This document shows, in pieces, positions 1 to 8,833 of a DNA stretch of 64,000 nucleotides; position 1 is the first letter of the stretch, and each line of letters starts with the position of its first letter. The notes under the pieces are model-generated. The model worked only from the letters and a program-made list of their open reading frames with translations. It ran no database searches and was not told the DNA's origin. The stretch lies in assembly GCF_006385135.1 (NCBI RefSeq), contig NZ_CP041025.1, positions 1,395,501-1,459,500 on the forward strand, in the 5' to 3' direction. This DNA is from Paremcibacter congregatus (GTDB taxonomy: Bacteria; Pseudomonadota; Alphaproteobacteria; Sphingomonadales; Emcibacteraceae). A program made the translations under genes and the position numbers.

Positions 1-2
1 TT

Positions 3-1091
3 ATCTTGACGAAAGATGTCGTCGATATCAAAGATGCCGCGGTCTATATCGTCACCGTACCAACGCCTGTGAATGATGATAATAGTCCAGACTTGGGGCC
101 TGTAAGGTCATCTTGCGAATTGCTGGGACCTTTGTTAACCAAAGGAGCGATTGTCGTTTTTGAAAGTACTGTCTATCCAGGCGTTACCGAAGAACTTTGT
201 GGACCGGTATTGGAAGAAACATCCGGTATGGAATGCGGGAAGGACTTCTTTCTGGGGTATTCACCAGAACGGATAAATCCGGGCGATAAAGAACATACGG
301 TTGATAAAATCACCAAAGTAATTTCCGGACAAACGCCTGAAGTAACCAATGTTCTTGTGGATATCTACGGCGCTGTAACTTCTGGCGGGACATTTGCCGC
401 GGCCAGCATTCGCGCAGCGGAAGCCGCGAAAGTGATTGAGAATTCACAACGCGATATTAACATCGCTTTCGTCAATGAAATCACGATGATTTTTCAGAAA
501 CTGGGCATTTCTGTCTATGATGTTCTGGAAGCGGCGGGCACAAAATGGAACTTCCTGAATTTTACGCCAGGACTTGTGGGCGGGCATTGCATCGGTGTTG
601 ATCCATATTACCTGGCGGAACGTGCGCGGCAGGTCAATCATGACCCGCGCATCATCCTGTCCGGGCGGGCCATTAACGACAGCATGGCCGATTTCGTAGC
701 GGAACGGGTTTGCGCGCAACTGTCCGGAGCGGGAAAAATTCTTGTTCTCGGTTTGACGTTCAAGGAGAACTGTCCAGATCTGCGTAATACCAAGGCCATT
801 GATCTGATCCATAGCCTGCGTCGGCGGGGCTTTAAAGTCGATGTCCATGACGCAGCGGCCGATCCGGTCGAAGCCAAGAAATTCTATAACATCGATTTGG
901 TACCCTCTTTGGATGAGCTGGAAGACAACAGCTATGCTGCGGTGATGGGAGTTGTCTCTCATGATGCCTATCGTGCTTTAACGGGGACAGATCTGGAACG
1001 CCTTCTGGAAACAGGCGGGTTGATTGCCGATGTGAAGGCCATGTGGCGTGATCTGGATAAGCCTAAACATTTGCGGAAATGGCAACTGTAA
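3..1091 (+). CDS. Nucleotide-sugar dehydrogenase (UDP-GlcNAc/UDP-Glc 6-dehydrogenase type), 5'-truncated by window edge
   Basis: This protein of the UDP-glucose/GDP-mannose dehydrogenase superfamily oxidises C6 of a nucleotide sugar to a uronic acid with two NAD+, in the cytoplasm, for surface polysaccharide. The reading frame is open to the window edge, so the TTG at position 6 is an internal codon. About 65 N-terminal residues carrying the Rossmann GxGxxG are missing. Visible signatures are TVPTPVNDDNSPDL, SPERINPGD, the central helix with K142 and N146, and the catalytic cysteine in GGHCIGVDPYYL (C195, counted from the TTG). The sequence is closest to the WbpA/TviB branch (UDP-N-acetylhexosamine 6-dehydrogenases), but substrate cannot be fixed from sequence. 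An epimerase of the same pathway type lies 0.9 kb downstream on the other strand. Confidence 0.9.
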   Translation: MLTKDVVDIKDAAVYIVTVPTPVNDDNSPDLGPVRSSCELLGPLLTKGAIVVFESTVYPGVTEELCGPVLEETSGMECGKDFFLGYSPERINPGDKEHTVDKITKVISGQTPEVTNVLVDIYGAVTSGGTFAAASIRAAEAAKVIENSQRDINIAFVNEITMIFQKLGISVYDVLEAAGTKWNFLNFTPGLVGGHCIGVDPYYLAERARQVNHDPRIILSGRAINDSMADFVAERVCAQLSGAGKILVLGLTFKENCPDLRNTKAIDLIHSLRRRGFKVDVHDAAADPVEAKKFYNIDLVPSLDELEDNSYAAVMGVVSHDAYRALTGTDLERLLETGGLIADVKAMWRDLDKPKHLRKWQL

Positions 1092-1112
1092 TAACAGGTA
1101 CATTATTGTTTC

Positions 1113-1143
1113 AAAGCCCCGCCCATTTTGGCGGGGCTTTTTT
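1113..1143 (+). terminator. Rho-independent terminator after the sugar dehydrogenase
   Basis: An 11-bp perfect stem, AAAGCCCCGCC pairing with GGCGGGGCTTT around a 6-nt loop, ends in a T run 22 bases after the stop. It also lies just past the end of the convergent minus-strand gene and could serve both. Confidence 0.9.
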
Positions 1144-1144
1144 G

Positions 1145-1944
1145 TCAGGGGGCTTTGGGAAAGACTTCAGTCGTGTTGCCTCGTATATAGTAGGTGAGCA
1201 GGCCGACCCATTCATGAACGGCATAGTCAAATTGAGCAAAATTTCCTGCCGCATCCGGCTTCCCAAATATGGTGTTGTTTAATTCTGTTCGATAGTCGAC
1301 CGGGTAAGGTTGTACCGGGATGTGAGCTGCCCGAAAGGCGGCAATCGACCGCGGCATGTGAAATGCGGATGTAACCAACAACCAGGGTGCTGTTTCAGTT
1401 GTGGCGATCAGCTTGCGGGCTTCCATGGCATTGGTGTAAGTATTGTAAGATTTTTCTTCAAATCTGATGCGCTCAATATCTATTCCAGCTTCCTGAAAGA
1501 ACTTACGGGCAACATCTCCTTCGCTCATGCCGTCGTCAATCCTGGCGCCGCCGCAAAATATAACAGGCATGTTCGGGAATTGTCGGGCCAGCTTCGCGGC
1601 CTCTATCAGGCGCTCTCCAGCGCCGCTTAAAGAAACCTGCTTATGGTCACTGCTGAGGCCTAGCGTTCTGCTCCGGCCAGAACAATAATGCCACTATAGG
1701 GGCCTTGTTCGACCTGATTGGTGTAGGAAGAAAACCTTTTTTCCAAAGGGGTCATCAGCCAGTTGGTCAATGGTCCAAACATCACCAGTCCATAAAGCGC
1801 CGCACAGAAAAGTAAGGTAAAAACAGCTTTTCCCCGGTGCCGCCGCCAGGTGAAAAATAGCCCCAGGAGAAGGAGAAGAAAGAAAAAATTGCTTGGCTGA
1901 ATAAACAGCCATATCACTCTCGCGATCAGGTTATCCCATGCCAA
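1145..1944 (-). pseudogene. YdcF/SanA/ElyC-family (DUF218) membrane protein, frameshifted
   Basis: Two reading frames together make one DUF218-family protein of about 265 residues. The upstream part (1660-1944) has two N-terminal membrane segments and runs to GIIVLAGAER, then TAG. The sequence resumes in the -1 frame with GLSSDHKQVSLSGAGERLIEAAKLA and continues through VIFCGG, EEKSYNTYTNA and the C-terminal VTSAFHMPRS block (down to 1145). The break is at about 1660-1672 and looks like loss of one base; no homopolymer explains it. Family members act in envelope/peptidoglycan-related functions, with no settled reaction. The gene starts 14 bp after the epimerase stop, so the two were probably one operon. 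A sequencing error is the alternative to a true pseudogene. Confidence 0.75.
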
Positions 1945-1958
1945 GCGGTTTCATCCTT

Positions 1959-2957
1959 TTAATTTATTTTATGATATTGCTTATACCAGTGAATGAATTT
2001 TGGAATGCCTTCCTCGATTTTTGTTTTTGGTTCAAATCCAAGATCATTCTGAATGGCGGAAATGTCGGCGGCGGTTTCGCGCACGTCGCCGGGCTGAATC
2101 GGCAGAAGATCCATTTCAGCCTTATGGCCAAGAGCATCTTCCAAAACCTTGATCATGTCCAGAAGTTTTACTGTATTGTTATTGCCGATATTATAAACCC
2201 GGTGAGGGGCATTTGACCCGATGGTATGCATGGTGCCGTCATCTTTTGGCGGGTTATCCAGACAACGGACGATCCCATCAATGATATCTTCAATATAAGT
2301 GAAATCGCGCAGCATGTCGCCATGATTAAACACGGGAATTGGCTTGCCTTCCAGAATATTCTTGGTGAAAATCCACATGGCCATGTCCGGACGGCCCCAG
2401 GGGCCATAAACGGTGAAGAAACGCAGTCCGGTCTGGGGCAGGCGGAAGAGATGAGAATAACTCTGGCTCATCAATTCGTCCGATTTTTTGGTGGCGGCAT
2501 AAAGCGATACAGGGTTGTCTACCCGGTCATCGACGGAGAATGGCATATTCTTGTTGCCCCCGTAAACGGATGAGGACGAGGCATAAACCAGATGATCAAA
2601 ATCGTCCAGATGACGGCAATATTCCATGATGTTGACATGACCGACCAGGTTGGACTGAATATAGACAAAGGGATTGGTGAGGGAATACCGCACGCCGGCC
2701 TGGGCGCCAAGGTGGACCACCTTTTTAATCTTATGTTGGTCGAGAGCTTGTTTCAGGCTGTCAAAATCGGAAAAATCAACTTTCAGGAAGGTGAAATTCG
2801 GATTGTTTTCAATTTCCGCCAGTCGGGCTTTTTTCAGGTTTACATCATAGTAATCATTGAGATTATCAATCCCGATCACTTCTTCACCACGCTCCAGCAG
2901 GAGCCGCGCCACATTAAATCCAATAAAGCCTGCCGCCCCGGTTACAACTATAGCCAT
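1959..2957 (-). CDS. NAD-dependent epimerase, UDP-glucuronate 4-epimerase type
   Basis: Extended short-chain dehydrogenase/reductase of 332 residues, the usual length for UDP-glucuronate 4-epimerases (LpsL/CapI type). It interconverts UDP-glucuronate and UDP-galacturonate for capsule or LPS. Visible features are the NAD-binding GAAGFIG (G7, G10, G13), DNLNDYYD after strand 2, the HLGAQAGVRYS block typical of this branch, the serine run S127-S130, catalytic Y153/K157 in YAATK, and RFFTVYGPWGRPDMA. It probably shares a surface-polysaccharide pathway with the dehydrogenase at the window start. The interrupted YdcF-like gene follows after 14 bp in the same direction. Family assignment is sure; exact sugar specificity is inferred. 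Confidence 0.9.
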   Translation of the reverse strand: MAIVVTGAAGFIGFNVARLLLERGEEVIGIDNLNDYYDVNLKKARLAEIENNPNFTFLKVDFSDFDSLKQALDQHKIKKVVHLGAQAGVRYSLTNPFVYIQSNLVGHVNIMEYCRHLDDFDHLVYASSSSVYGGNKNMPFSVDDRVDNPVSLYAATKKSDELMSQSYSHLFRLPQTGLRFFTVYGPWGRPDMAMWIFTKNILEGKPIPVFNHGDMLRDFTYIEDIIDGIVRCLDNPPKDDGTMHTIGSNAPHRVYNIGNNNTVKLLDMIKVLEDALGHKAEMDLLPIQPGDVRETAADISAIQNDLGFEPKTKIEEGIPKFIHWYKQYHKIN

Positions 2958-3145
2958 TCATCTTCCTCATGGTCTGAATTTGTATTGTATGTGTTATCTT
3001 TTAGTCTAAGAGCCTTGTCAATTCCTTAAAATAGGCCCAAAAAAAATAAACAAAAATAAAAATACGTATTTTTGTAAAATGAGCATTGCATGTTGAATAA
3101 AATCTGCTTATGTTCGCGACACCTTCAGGATAGAGGACTGTCTGA

Positions 3146-3220
3146 TGGGGTGTAGCCAAGCGGTAAGGCAACGGGTTTTGATCCCGTCATGCGCAGGTTC
3201 GAATCCTGCCACCCCAACCA
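3146..3220 (+). tRNA. tRNA-Gln (anticodon TTG), CCA encoded
   Basis: A 75-nt cloverleaf: acceptor TGGGGTG pairs with CACCCCA, anticodon loop TTTTGAT carries TTG, the T arm is GCAGG-TTCGAAT-CCTGC, and CCA is encoded. Its last 18 bases are the left copy of the repeat bounding the integrated element, so the gene stays intact after integration. Confidence 0.97.
3203..3220 (+). repeat. attL core (tRNA-Gln 3' end)
   Basis: ATCCTGCCACCCCAACCA, identical to 16060-16077. It covers the tRNA T-arm 3' strand, acceptor 3' strand and CCA, a standard tyrosine-integrase target. Confidence 0.93.
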
Positions 3221-3270
3221 ATTCTTAAAAATCATTATATTTCAATGTATTAGACAGTGTTCCGAGAAAA

Positions 3271-3308
3271 TTTTAGGGCATGTTTTTAGGGCATGTTTTG
3301 AGGGGGCT
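3271..3308 (+). repeat. Left subterminal tandem repeat, candidate integrase arm sites
   Basis: Units of TAGGGCATG at a 13-bp period start at 3274 and 3287, with a degenerate third copy (GAGGGGGCT) at 3300. The segment 3271-3294 is identical over 24 bases to 15963-15986 at the other end. Arm-type integrase or excisionase binding is inferred from position and symmetry of placement. Confidence 0.7.
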
Positions 3309-3434
3309 TTCAGGACTACTTGTCCTCCTAGGTTTCTCCGAATTGCATTTTAGTTTTATCCATAGATGAATAGGGTTTTGATGCTATTGATGCCCGGTGC
3401 TAGCATGACTTCATAGGAATTAATTGTATCATTT

Positions 3435-3462
3435 GAAAAGCGGAGGAACTTTTAGCTCCCCC
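3435..3462 (-). terminator. Possible terminator after the virion-type gene
   Basis: On the minus strand GGGGGAGC pairs with GTTCCTCC, including G-U pairs, around a 5-nt loop, and is followed by GCTTTTC, about 30 bases after the stop codon. The T run is short. Confidence 0.45.
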
Positions 3463-3493
3463 ACTTCTCTTATTTGATTTACGGTTGTCTCAG

Positions 3494-6400
3494 TTACTCT
3501 CTGAAACCTAGACGCTTCATCATGAGTTCTCGCCGGTCCTGCTGTTGACCTTCCCGAATTTCGGGGAACTCTCCCATGAGCCTGCGGTATGACCTGTCGC
3601 GATACTTGCCGATGAGGGCGAGAATTTGAGAACGCCGCGAGCCGTTATAATCCTCTTCGGGATCATCCAGTTCTTGCAGGTATCTCTCAGACCGCACGGC
3701 TTCCGTCAGGGCTTCTTTAAGTGTCCCACGGTTACCCACGGTTTCCTTTGAGAGAAGTTCCAACCACCTGTCGTAAGCCGTTTGTCCCTTCTTGTTTTTC
3801 AATTCAAGAAGATCAATACCGTTCTTTTTGGTGGGTGGGTTCTTGATGGTCGCGCCATACTTGGCAAGTTCCTCATAGACGTTTTCATTCTTCCATTCAG
3901 AACTATGGAATGGGTTCATCTTGTCCAGCCCGACACCAGCAGGGTTAATCATAGGTTCCCCCATGACGTTCCTACGCGGCTCCAAGGTGGGTGATAGGCC
4001 CGGTATGGCGTTACGATAGTGGTCTACAAGGCTACGCACTTCCCTCAGGTAAGGGTCTTGGTTGGTTTGACGTAGCGCCGAATTGAAAGGAACTGTGTGT
4101 CCCACCACTTGTTGCCCTATGAACCGCTGGATCGTCTTCATGTCCCCTGAGAAGGCAGCATCCATCGCATCCGACATACCTTTGAAGTAGGTCTTGTTGG
4201 ACAGGTTCTGAGATATGGAGTAGAGGATAGCAGCAGACAGCTCGCTGGCTTTGCTCTCATCCAAATTACCAATAACATCAACGGCATCTGCCATCACCCC
4301 AAACATCATGAAGCGTGGATCACCCCGCTTGTAGGGAATGAAAGATACCTTGCCGTTCTCATCGGTGGTCTTGAAGGAGTAAGGACGCCAGCCAGTGTCC
4401 ATGAGTTTCTTGCGAGCCTCATAGTTGGTCGGGCCGGAACCTGTGAGTGTCCCATCATATGCCAATGCGAAACCTGCGGCGGTGAATACACCACCTGTTG
4501 CCTGCTTACCTATTGCAGTGGCTCTGCGAGTACCGCCAGCCGCCCAATCCTCCCTCATCTGTTTAGACAGCATCCCAATACCCGGAGTGCGTCTGAATTG
4601 ATGTTTGATAAGGTTGGTAGGCGTACGAATGAAGGGAACAATCGTCTTCATTGCAGGATGCTTATTGGCTGCTTCTTGAAAGGTTCTTGAGAAAGTACCT
4701 GCTCTCAGCTCCTCTGTGAAGGTAGTCTCACGGGCATACTGCAAGGCTTCCTTATTAATCGCTTTACCAGTGCGCTGGTCAATGCCTTTGTTGACATAAT
4801 CCAGCGCCCACGCCACCCGCTCTTTACGCGCCAGTTCAGTAGGTGCCTTGTCCATACCTAAAGAGAACAGCTTGGACCGATAGTTGACCTGCTTGAACAG
4901 CTCATCGGACGTCAGCAAGGCCCTTGAAGGTAACCGCAAGGCTTGTGCAAGAGAGCTGTTCCCCATAGCCTTGTTGTTCGTTTCAATCGTAAAGACATGG
5001 GGATCAAGGACGGCATCTTCTTTGCGAGCAGCAGCAGCCATAAGCTTCACACTGTCCCGGAGAGAATAAACCATCCCGACATATTGGTTCATACTGGATC
5101 GCATCATGTCAGGGTTACGCGTAATGGCACCCCCGATTAAAGATTCCATAGGCTTGAGAAATGTTTCAACGGTGTTTGAGATCATGTTCACGGCATGTGT
5201 TGCAGGGCCGGAGAGGATTGCATTGATGAAGAACTCATTGGTGATGTCCCATTTCTTTGAGGTCGAGATGCGCTTAATAACGCGCTTCCATCCTCGCAGG
5301 TTCTCCGGTGGGATGACTTTCAGTTGACCTGCAAGTTTCCTCAAGGCTTCCGGTGAAGGGTCTGCAAGTGACGATAGGTCCACACCATCCAGTGAAGGAA
5401 CAGCATCGGCACCTTCTACCACAACACGTCCTGCACTGGTCATGCGAGCGCCTGAGCGTTGTACTTGTTTGATGAGGTTATCAGTTTTGAGAATGGTCAG
5501 GAATTTCTCATAGAAATCTTCCATAGCAGCATCAGTCCCTTCCAATTCGACACGGGTAATCGCCTCTTGGACAGCTTCATGTTGACCTATTGAAATCCTT
5601 TTAGCCGCCAGCAGGTAACCTGTGTGTTCTTTCGAACCAAAAGCCATACCTTCAACGGTGTTCATGACATCCTCGGGGTCCAGCAGCAACTCATCGGCAA
5701 GCCTACTCGCTTCCGCCAGTGTTTCAACTTCGGTCCAATCAGCCAGGACATCTTCATCAGCGGTCCTCGCCAGACTTTCCATCACCTGCTTCACCTCATC
5801 GGGTGTCCGCACTTTGCTCATGTTAAGAGGGGTTGTCTGGAAAGCGTCTTTGCCGTCCTTGATCTCCCCCTTCACATCCTTCAAGGCAGACTGGAAGTTA
5901 CTGAATGCTTCTCCTGCGGGGTCTTGAGAGACGATAGGAGCCTCAGGGGCCGTTGGTGCCTCAAGGTCAACTTCGGGACTCGGTGAGTCTCCTACGGCTT
6001 CCTCAAGTGCTTCCCCGCCACCCTTACCAACCTTGGACGCCACCTTGCGGAGAGCTGATACGACACCCTCGGCTGCAACGCCCAAGCCCATCACTTCAAT
6101 CGTCTTACGCGCCCTGTTGTTCCACTCGGGATCGTTAGGGTCTGTCGCGAGTATATCCCGCATGTTGTGCATAAGGTCGCTGTCGCCGTCCTCAGGGAGG
6201 AGGTTAGCGACGACCTCAGCATCAGGGTTGGTCGCGAAGGCGGCAGAGACAGCTTCCGCAAGGAGGAATAGCTTTGGTGTCCCTTTAACTCCGAGGGATG
6301 TCAGGCCTTTGTAGACGCCTCCTCCGATAGGAGATAGCTTGATTGCTTCCCCGAGGACACCTTCGGTCACTGTTGGTTCCCCCCGGCCAGCTTGCCGGAG

Positions 6401-6739
6401 GTCTCCCATTACTGTGCGGAACTTCTGGATGTCTTCATCATCGACAATCCCAAGGGCGTTGCCGGTTTCAGCAAGCCCCTCTAGGACGTAGCCTGTGGCA
6501 CCATTGTAGGCGTCTTTGGCTCCCTTGCCGAGGTCGGAGAGGACATCGACGGAATGCTCGATGAAGTTCTTATCGTATCCTTCTGGTGTAGCTGCGGGGG
6601 CCTGTGGTGCGCCCGGAATGATCTTGCCCGTTAATGGGACGAAGGCGGGTTCATCACCACCGTCTGAATGAGGACCACTATTCAGAGCCTGTTGTCTTGG
6701 GGATGTTTGTAGGAGCGGTTTAAATTCTGTATCACTCAT
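3494..6739 (-). CDS. Phage internal-virion-type large protein (1081 aa)
   Basis: The protein resembles large internal virion or ejection proteins of podovirus-like phages. Residues 1-60 are disordered and P/A-rich; 60-240 are helical with glycine-rich hydrophobic stretches; 250-480 are acidic and helical. A core follows with NAILSGPATHAVN (506-518), the VPFIRTPTN block (701-709) followed by a basic QFRRTPG, and a short hydrophobic segment at about 747-761; the end is charged and helical. Blocks of the NAILSGP...N and PF.RTP.N kind recur in virion-associated proteins of such phages, to my knowledge. No catalytic motif is visible. The start overlaps the stop of the HNH-like gene (ATGA), so translation is probably coupled. 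It is odd as the only structural-type gene in the element. Family assignment is from recognition, not a search. Confidence 0.65.
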   Translation of the reverse strand: MSDTEFKPLLQTSPRQQALNSGPHSDGGDEPAFVPLTGKIIPGAPQAPAATPEGYDKNFIEHSVDVLSDLGKGAKDAYNGATGYVLEGLAETGNALGIVDDEDIQKFRTVMGDLRQAGRGEPTVTEGVLGEAIKLSPIGGGVYKGLTSLGVKGTPKLFLLAEAVSAAFATNPDAEVVANLLPEDGDSDLMHNMRDILATDPNDPEWNNRARKTIEVMGLGVAAEGVVSALRKVASKVGKGGGEALEEAVGDSPSPEVDLEAPTAPEAPIVSQDPAGEAFSNFQSALKDVKGEIKDGKDAFQTTPLNMSKVRTPDEVKQVMESLARTADEDVLADWTEVETLAEASRLADELLLDPEDVMNTVEGMAFGSKEHTGYLLAAKRISIGQHEAVQEAITRVELEGTDAAMEDFYEKFLTILKTDNLIKQVQRSGARMTSAGRVVVEGADAVPSLDGVDLSSLADPSPEALRKLAGQLKVIPPENLRGWKRVIKRISTSKKWDITNEFFINAILSGPATHAVNMISNTVETFLKPMESLIGGAITRNPDMMRSSMNQYVGMVYSLRDSVKLMAAAARKEDAVLDPHVFTIETNNKAMGNSSLAQALRLPSRALLTSDELFKQVNYRSKLFSLGMDKAPTELARKERVAWALDYVNKGIDQRTGKAINKEALQYARETTFTEELRAGTFSRTFQEAANKHPAMKTIVPFIRTPTNLIKHQFRRTPGIGMLSKQMREDWAAGGTRRATAIGKQATGGVFTAAGFALAYDGTLTGSGPTNYEARKKLMDTGWRPYSFKTTDENGKVSFIPYKRGDPRFMMFGVMADAVDVIGNLDESKASELSAAILYSISQNLSNKTYFKGMSDAMDAAFSGDMKTIQRFIGQQVVGHTVPFNSALRQTNQDPYLREVRSLVDHYRNAIPGLSPTLEPRRNVMGEPMINPAGVGLDKMNPFHSSEWKNENVYEELAKYGATIKNPPTKKNGIDLLELKNKKGQTAYDRWLELLSKETVGNRGTLKEALTEAVRSERYLQELDDPEEDYNGSRRSQILALIGKYRDRSYRRLMGEFPEIREGQQQDRRELMMKRLGFRE

Positions 6740-7125
6740 CTTGCATTCGCTTTCTTTTCCATGATTTGAGTTACGTGGCGTTCCCGATCTTGGAGATGGA
6801 GATTGTCACGCCGGAGATTGAGGCGGTTGCCGTCCATGTATCGAATAACTTGATCAGTACTTGCTGACATAATCAGACGAGGTACTTTCACCTGATTTTC
6901 CTTCATTCGATCATAGAGCGTGACATATTGGTTTCTGCCGCTGCCATCATCCATAAGGCACCAGTTTGGGGAATAGCCTCGGGACAGCAATTCCTCGTAA
7001 TCTTTCTTGAGTAATTTGGCATGTTGTCCATTGGCAATGTTCCCACCAAGAGGAACAAGAACAATAGGCTTGCGGTCTAAGTCATACGTGTGGATGGGCG
7101 TTCGTTTAGTTTTATAATCATTCAT
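6736..7125 (-). CDS. Small protein with degenerate HNH-like motif
   Basis: A 129-residue protein. I chose the ATG at 7125 because an AAAGAG sequence lies 6 bases upstream; an ATG at 7203 in the same frame has no clear ribosome site. Residues 94-110 contain the MDGNRLNLRRDNL pattern of HNH/AP2-associated endonucleases (GN at 99-100, N103, N108), but the preceding His pair is absent (IRY instead of DHH-like residues). It may bind nucleic acid without cutting it. The TGA stop overlaps the ATG of the 1081-residue virion-type gene, so the two are co-translated. HNH proteins often accompany phage packaging or homing genes; no such partner is visible here. Confidence 0.6.
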   Translation of the reverse strand: MNDYKTKRTPIHTYDLDRKPIVLVPLGGNIANGQHAKLLKKDYEELLSRGYSPNWCLMDDGSGRNQYVTLYDRMKENQVKVPRLIMSASTDQVIRYMDGNRLNLRRDNLHLQDRERHVTQIMEKKANAR

Positions 7126-7464
7126 AGTAAGCTCTTTCAGTGTTGTTTTAAGGAGGCCATAAGGCCATGAAAGCACCGCCATAGAATTACGTTCCAGATA
7201 CATGAAAGGCCCACAGGGGGAGTCCCTATGAGCCTAGCAGGTATGGTCTTTATTGTTGGAGAAGGTGGTGTGTAATTTCCGGTGGTGGTGGGGGTATTTG
7301 TAAGGCGCTATGTCCGGTTCAATTCCTTATTGTGGTTAGTAAGGAGAAGGTGCCTATGGGTTGGGCTGCTGGTGATTGTAGGTATTGTAGGTGCCTACTG
7401 GTTTTTCCTTAGGTGACTGTGGGTTTAATCATCATAATATTCATCATAGATAATCCCCTCATAG
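7126..7464. other. Intergenic, with a weak plus-strand small membrane ORF
   Basis: This G/T-rich stretch separates the HNH-like and polymerase genes. A plus-strand frame from GTG 7282 to TGA 7416 would give 44 residues with an Arg-rich middle and a hydrophobic tail (LLVIVGIVGAYWFFL). Its ribosome site is poor and its strand opposes the rest of the element, so I do not call it a gene. Confidence 0.3.
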
Positions 7465-8805
7465 CTACTCCACCTTAAGGACTGGCACTACACCGACATG
7501 CTTGATGAACACCTCAGTCATAACGGTGATCAAGTCGTCTCGGTGCTCTGCCTTTACAATGAAGCTGTCATGTATTGGCAAGGCAATGATATTGCGTTCC
7601 AGTAACCGGAGAAGGACTTCCTCAGCAATAACAGAATCTCGATATTGGAGCTGTATGGCGATATTATCCGATGCCATACAGGTTTCCAGTACCTCGTGTT
7701 TTTCCAGCAGGGCGTTCAGCAGCATTTCATAAGTAGCGCCTTTGGGTAACTTAACATCCTTGGGACATTTCATTGGCTTGCGCTTGGGGGATCGGGTGCG
7801 GTGGTCGTACTCTCCGAATATGAGGTGGAAGAATGCTTTCTTGACAGATTGCCGGTCAGCTCCTTCAAGAAAACCTGTGAGATCATATGGGTCGTCTGTG
7901 GGTATCTCCTTTCCAAGTTGGTGATAAAGCAGCATGACTTGCATACCGCCGTAATCAATCTCCACCGTCTTCTGGTCGTCAATGGTAATATATTGGCGTC
8001 CTTTGATCCGCCTGTTGGGGACCGATTGCCACCAGCCGCCATAGAAGCGACCGCCTTGAGTAAAGCTTGAATTGTTAAAGATGCGTGTCAGAGACTTGCG
8101 GGTGAAGTCCAAGCCGCCTTGGCTATTCTTCTGGTAAGCGAGGGTGTCCTGTTTCAGAAGTTCATCTATTTCCTTTCGGATATCAGGAGGGGCGTTGAAG
8201 CCTATGCAGGTGGCGGAAAGTGCCTGATTGATGTTTGCGAGATTTCGTCGCATCAGGACCGTCTTTTCAGTGTCGTCATATTCAATACATCGCTTGTCCT
8301 TATCTTTTAATATGATCTGTTCAGAATGGGGGTGCCGTTCGATCATGTCTCCGTTGAGATGGTATGTGTCATTCATCAAATGGTTGAGTTCGCCACTGGC
8401 GATTATTCGGGTAACTTTGCCACCGTTATTTCCACGGTCATAATAGCCTTTGGCACGATAAATCAGGCCCCGATCAACAAGAAAGTCCAGTATGGGGAAC
8501 AGGTATCGCGTGGTGATCTGGGTGTTTCGGTATCGGGTGTGACGCGAATAGTCTCTGGTATTGCAGGAGATCGCTGTGAAGAACGCGGGGTTGACGCGCC
8601 ATGCCGAGAAGAGGTTCAGGCATATTACCTTTAATGTGGCTTTTGGGGTTTTCTCCTTGGTCTTGCCGGGTTTCCGGAGGTACTGTTTGTAGTTCAGGAA
8701 GTCGTCGTAGAGCCTTTCTATTAATGCGTTTACGTGGTGGTGGTCAGACCAGAGATGTTGATCGAAGGGGCGCGAGAAATTCAAGTCGCCGGGTATCGTC
8801 GTCAT
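7465..8805 (-). CDS. Minimal family-A polymerase-like protein, candidate element replicase/primase
   Basis: A 446-residue protein carrying the three superfamily-A polymerase signatures in order. Motif A is VEIDYGGMQVMLLYH with D284. The O-helix runs R318-Q-S-V-K322 to F326 and F330-G331, with exactly the R-x3-K-x3-F-x3-Y/F-G spacing of DNA polymerase I. Motif C is PIHDSFIV with H412-D413. The A-to-C distance is 129 residues against 177 in E. coli Pol I, so fingers and palm are compact. There is no 5' nuclease or 3'-5' exonuclease domain. Residues 55-125 look like a winged-helix region; 1-50 are charged. Gln289 stands where Pol I has the steric-gate Glu, and HDS replaces HDE, as in T7-type RNA polymerases. 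It fits the description of transposon/virus ('TV-Pol') polymerases proposed as primase-polymerases. Fold is confident, activity inferred. Confidence 0.8.
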   Translation of the reverse strand: MTTIPGDLNFSRPFDQHLWSDHHHVNALIERLYDDFLNYKQYLRKPGKTKEKTPKATLKVICLNLFSAWRVNPAFFTAISCNTRDYSRHTRYRNTQITTRYLFPILDFLVDRGLIYRAKGYYDRGNNGGKVTRIIASGELNHLMNDTYHLNGDMIERHPHSEQIILKDKDKRCIEYDDTEKTVLMRRNLANINQALSATCIGFNAPPDIRKEIDELLKQDTLAYQKNSQGGLDFTRKSLTRIFNNSSFTQGGRFYGGWWQSVPNRRIKGRQYITIDDQKTVEIDYGGMQVMLLYHQLGKEIPTDDPYDLTGFLEGADRQSVKKAFFHLIFGEYDHRTRSPKRKPMKCPKDVKLPKGATYEMLLNALLEKHEVLETCMASDNIAIQLQYRDSVIAEEVLLRLLERNIIALPIHDSFIVKAEHRDDLITVMTEVFIKHVGVVPVLKVE

Positions 8806-8833
8806 TATTTCAGAAGAGAATGTCCTTTCATTG

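Noticed and set aside
7282-7416. Plus-strand 44-codon membrane peptide in the element
   Set aside because: Poor ribosome site and opposite strand to the rest of the element; kept only as a note.
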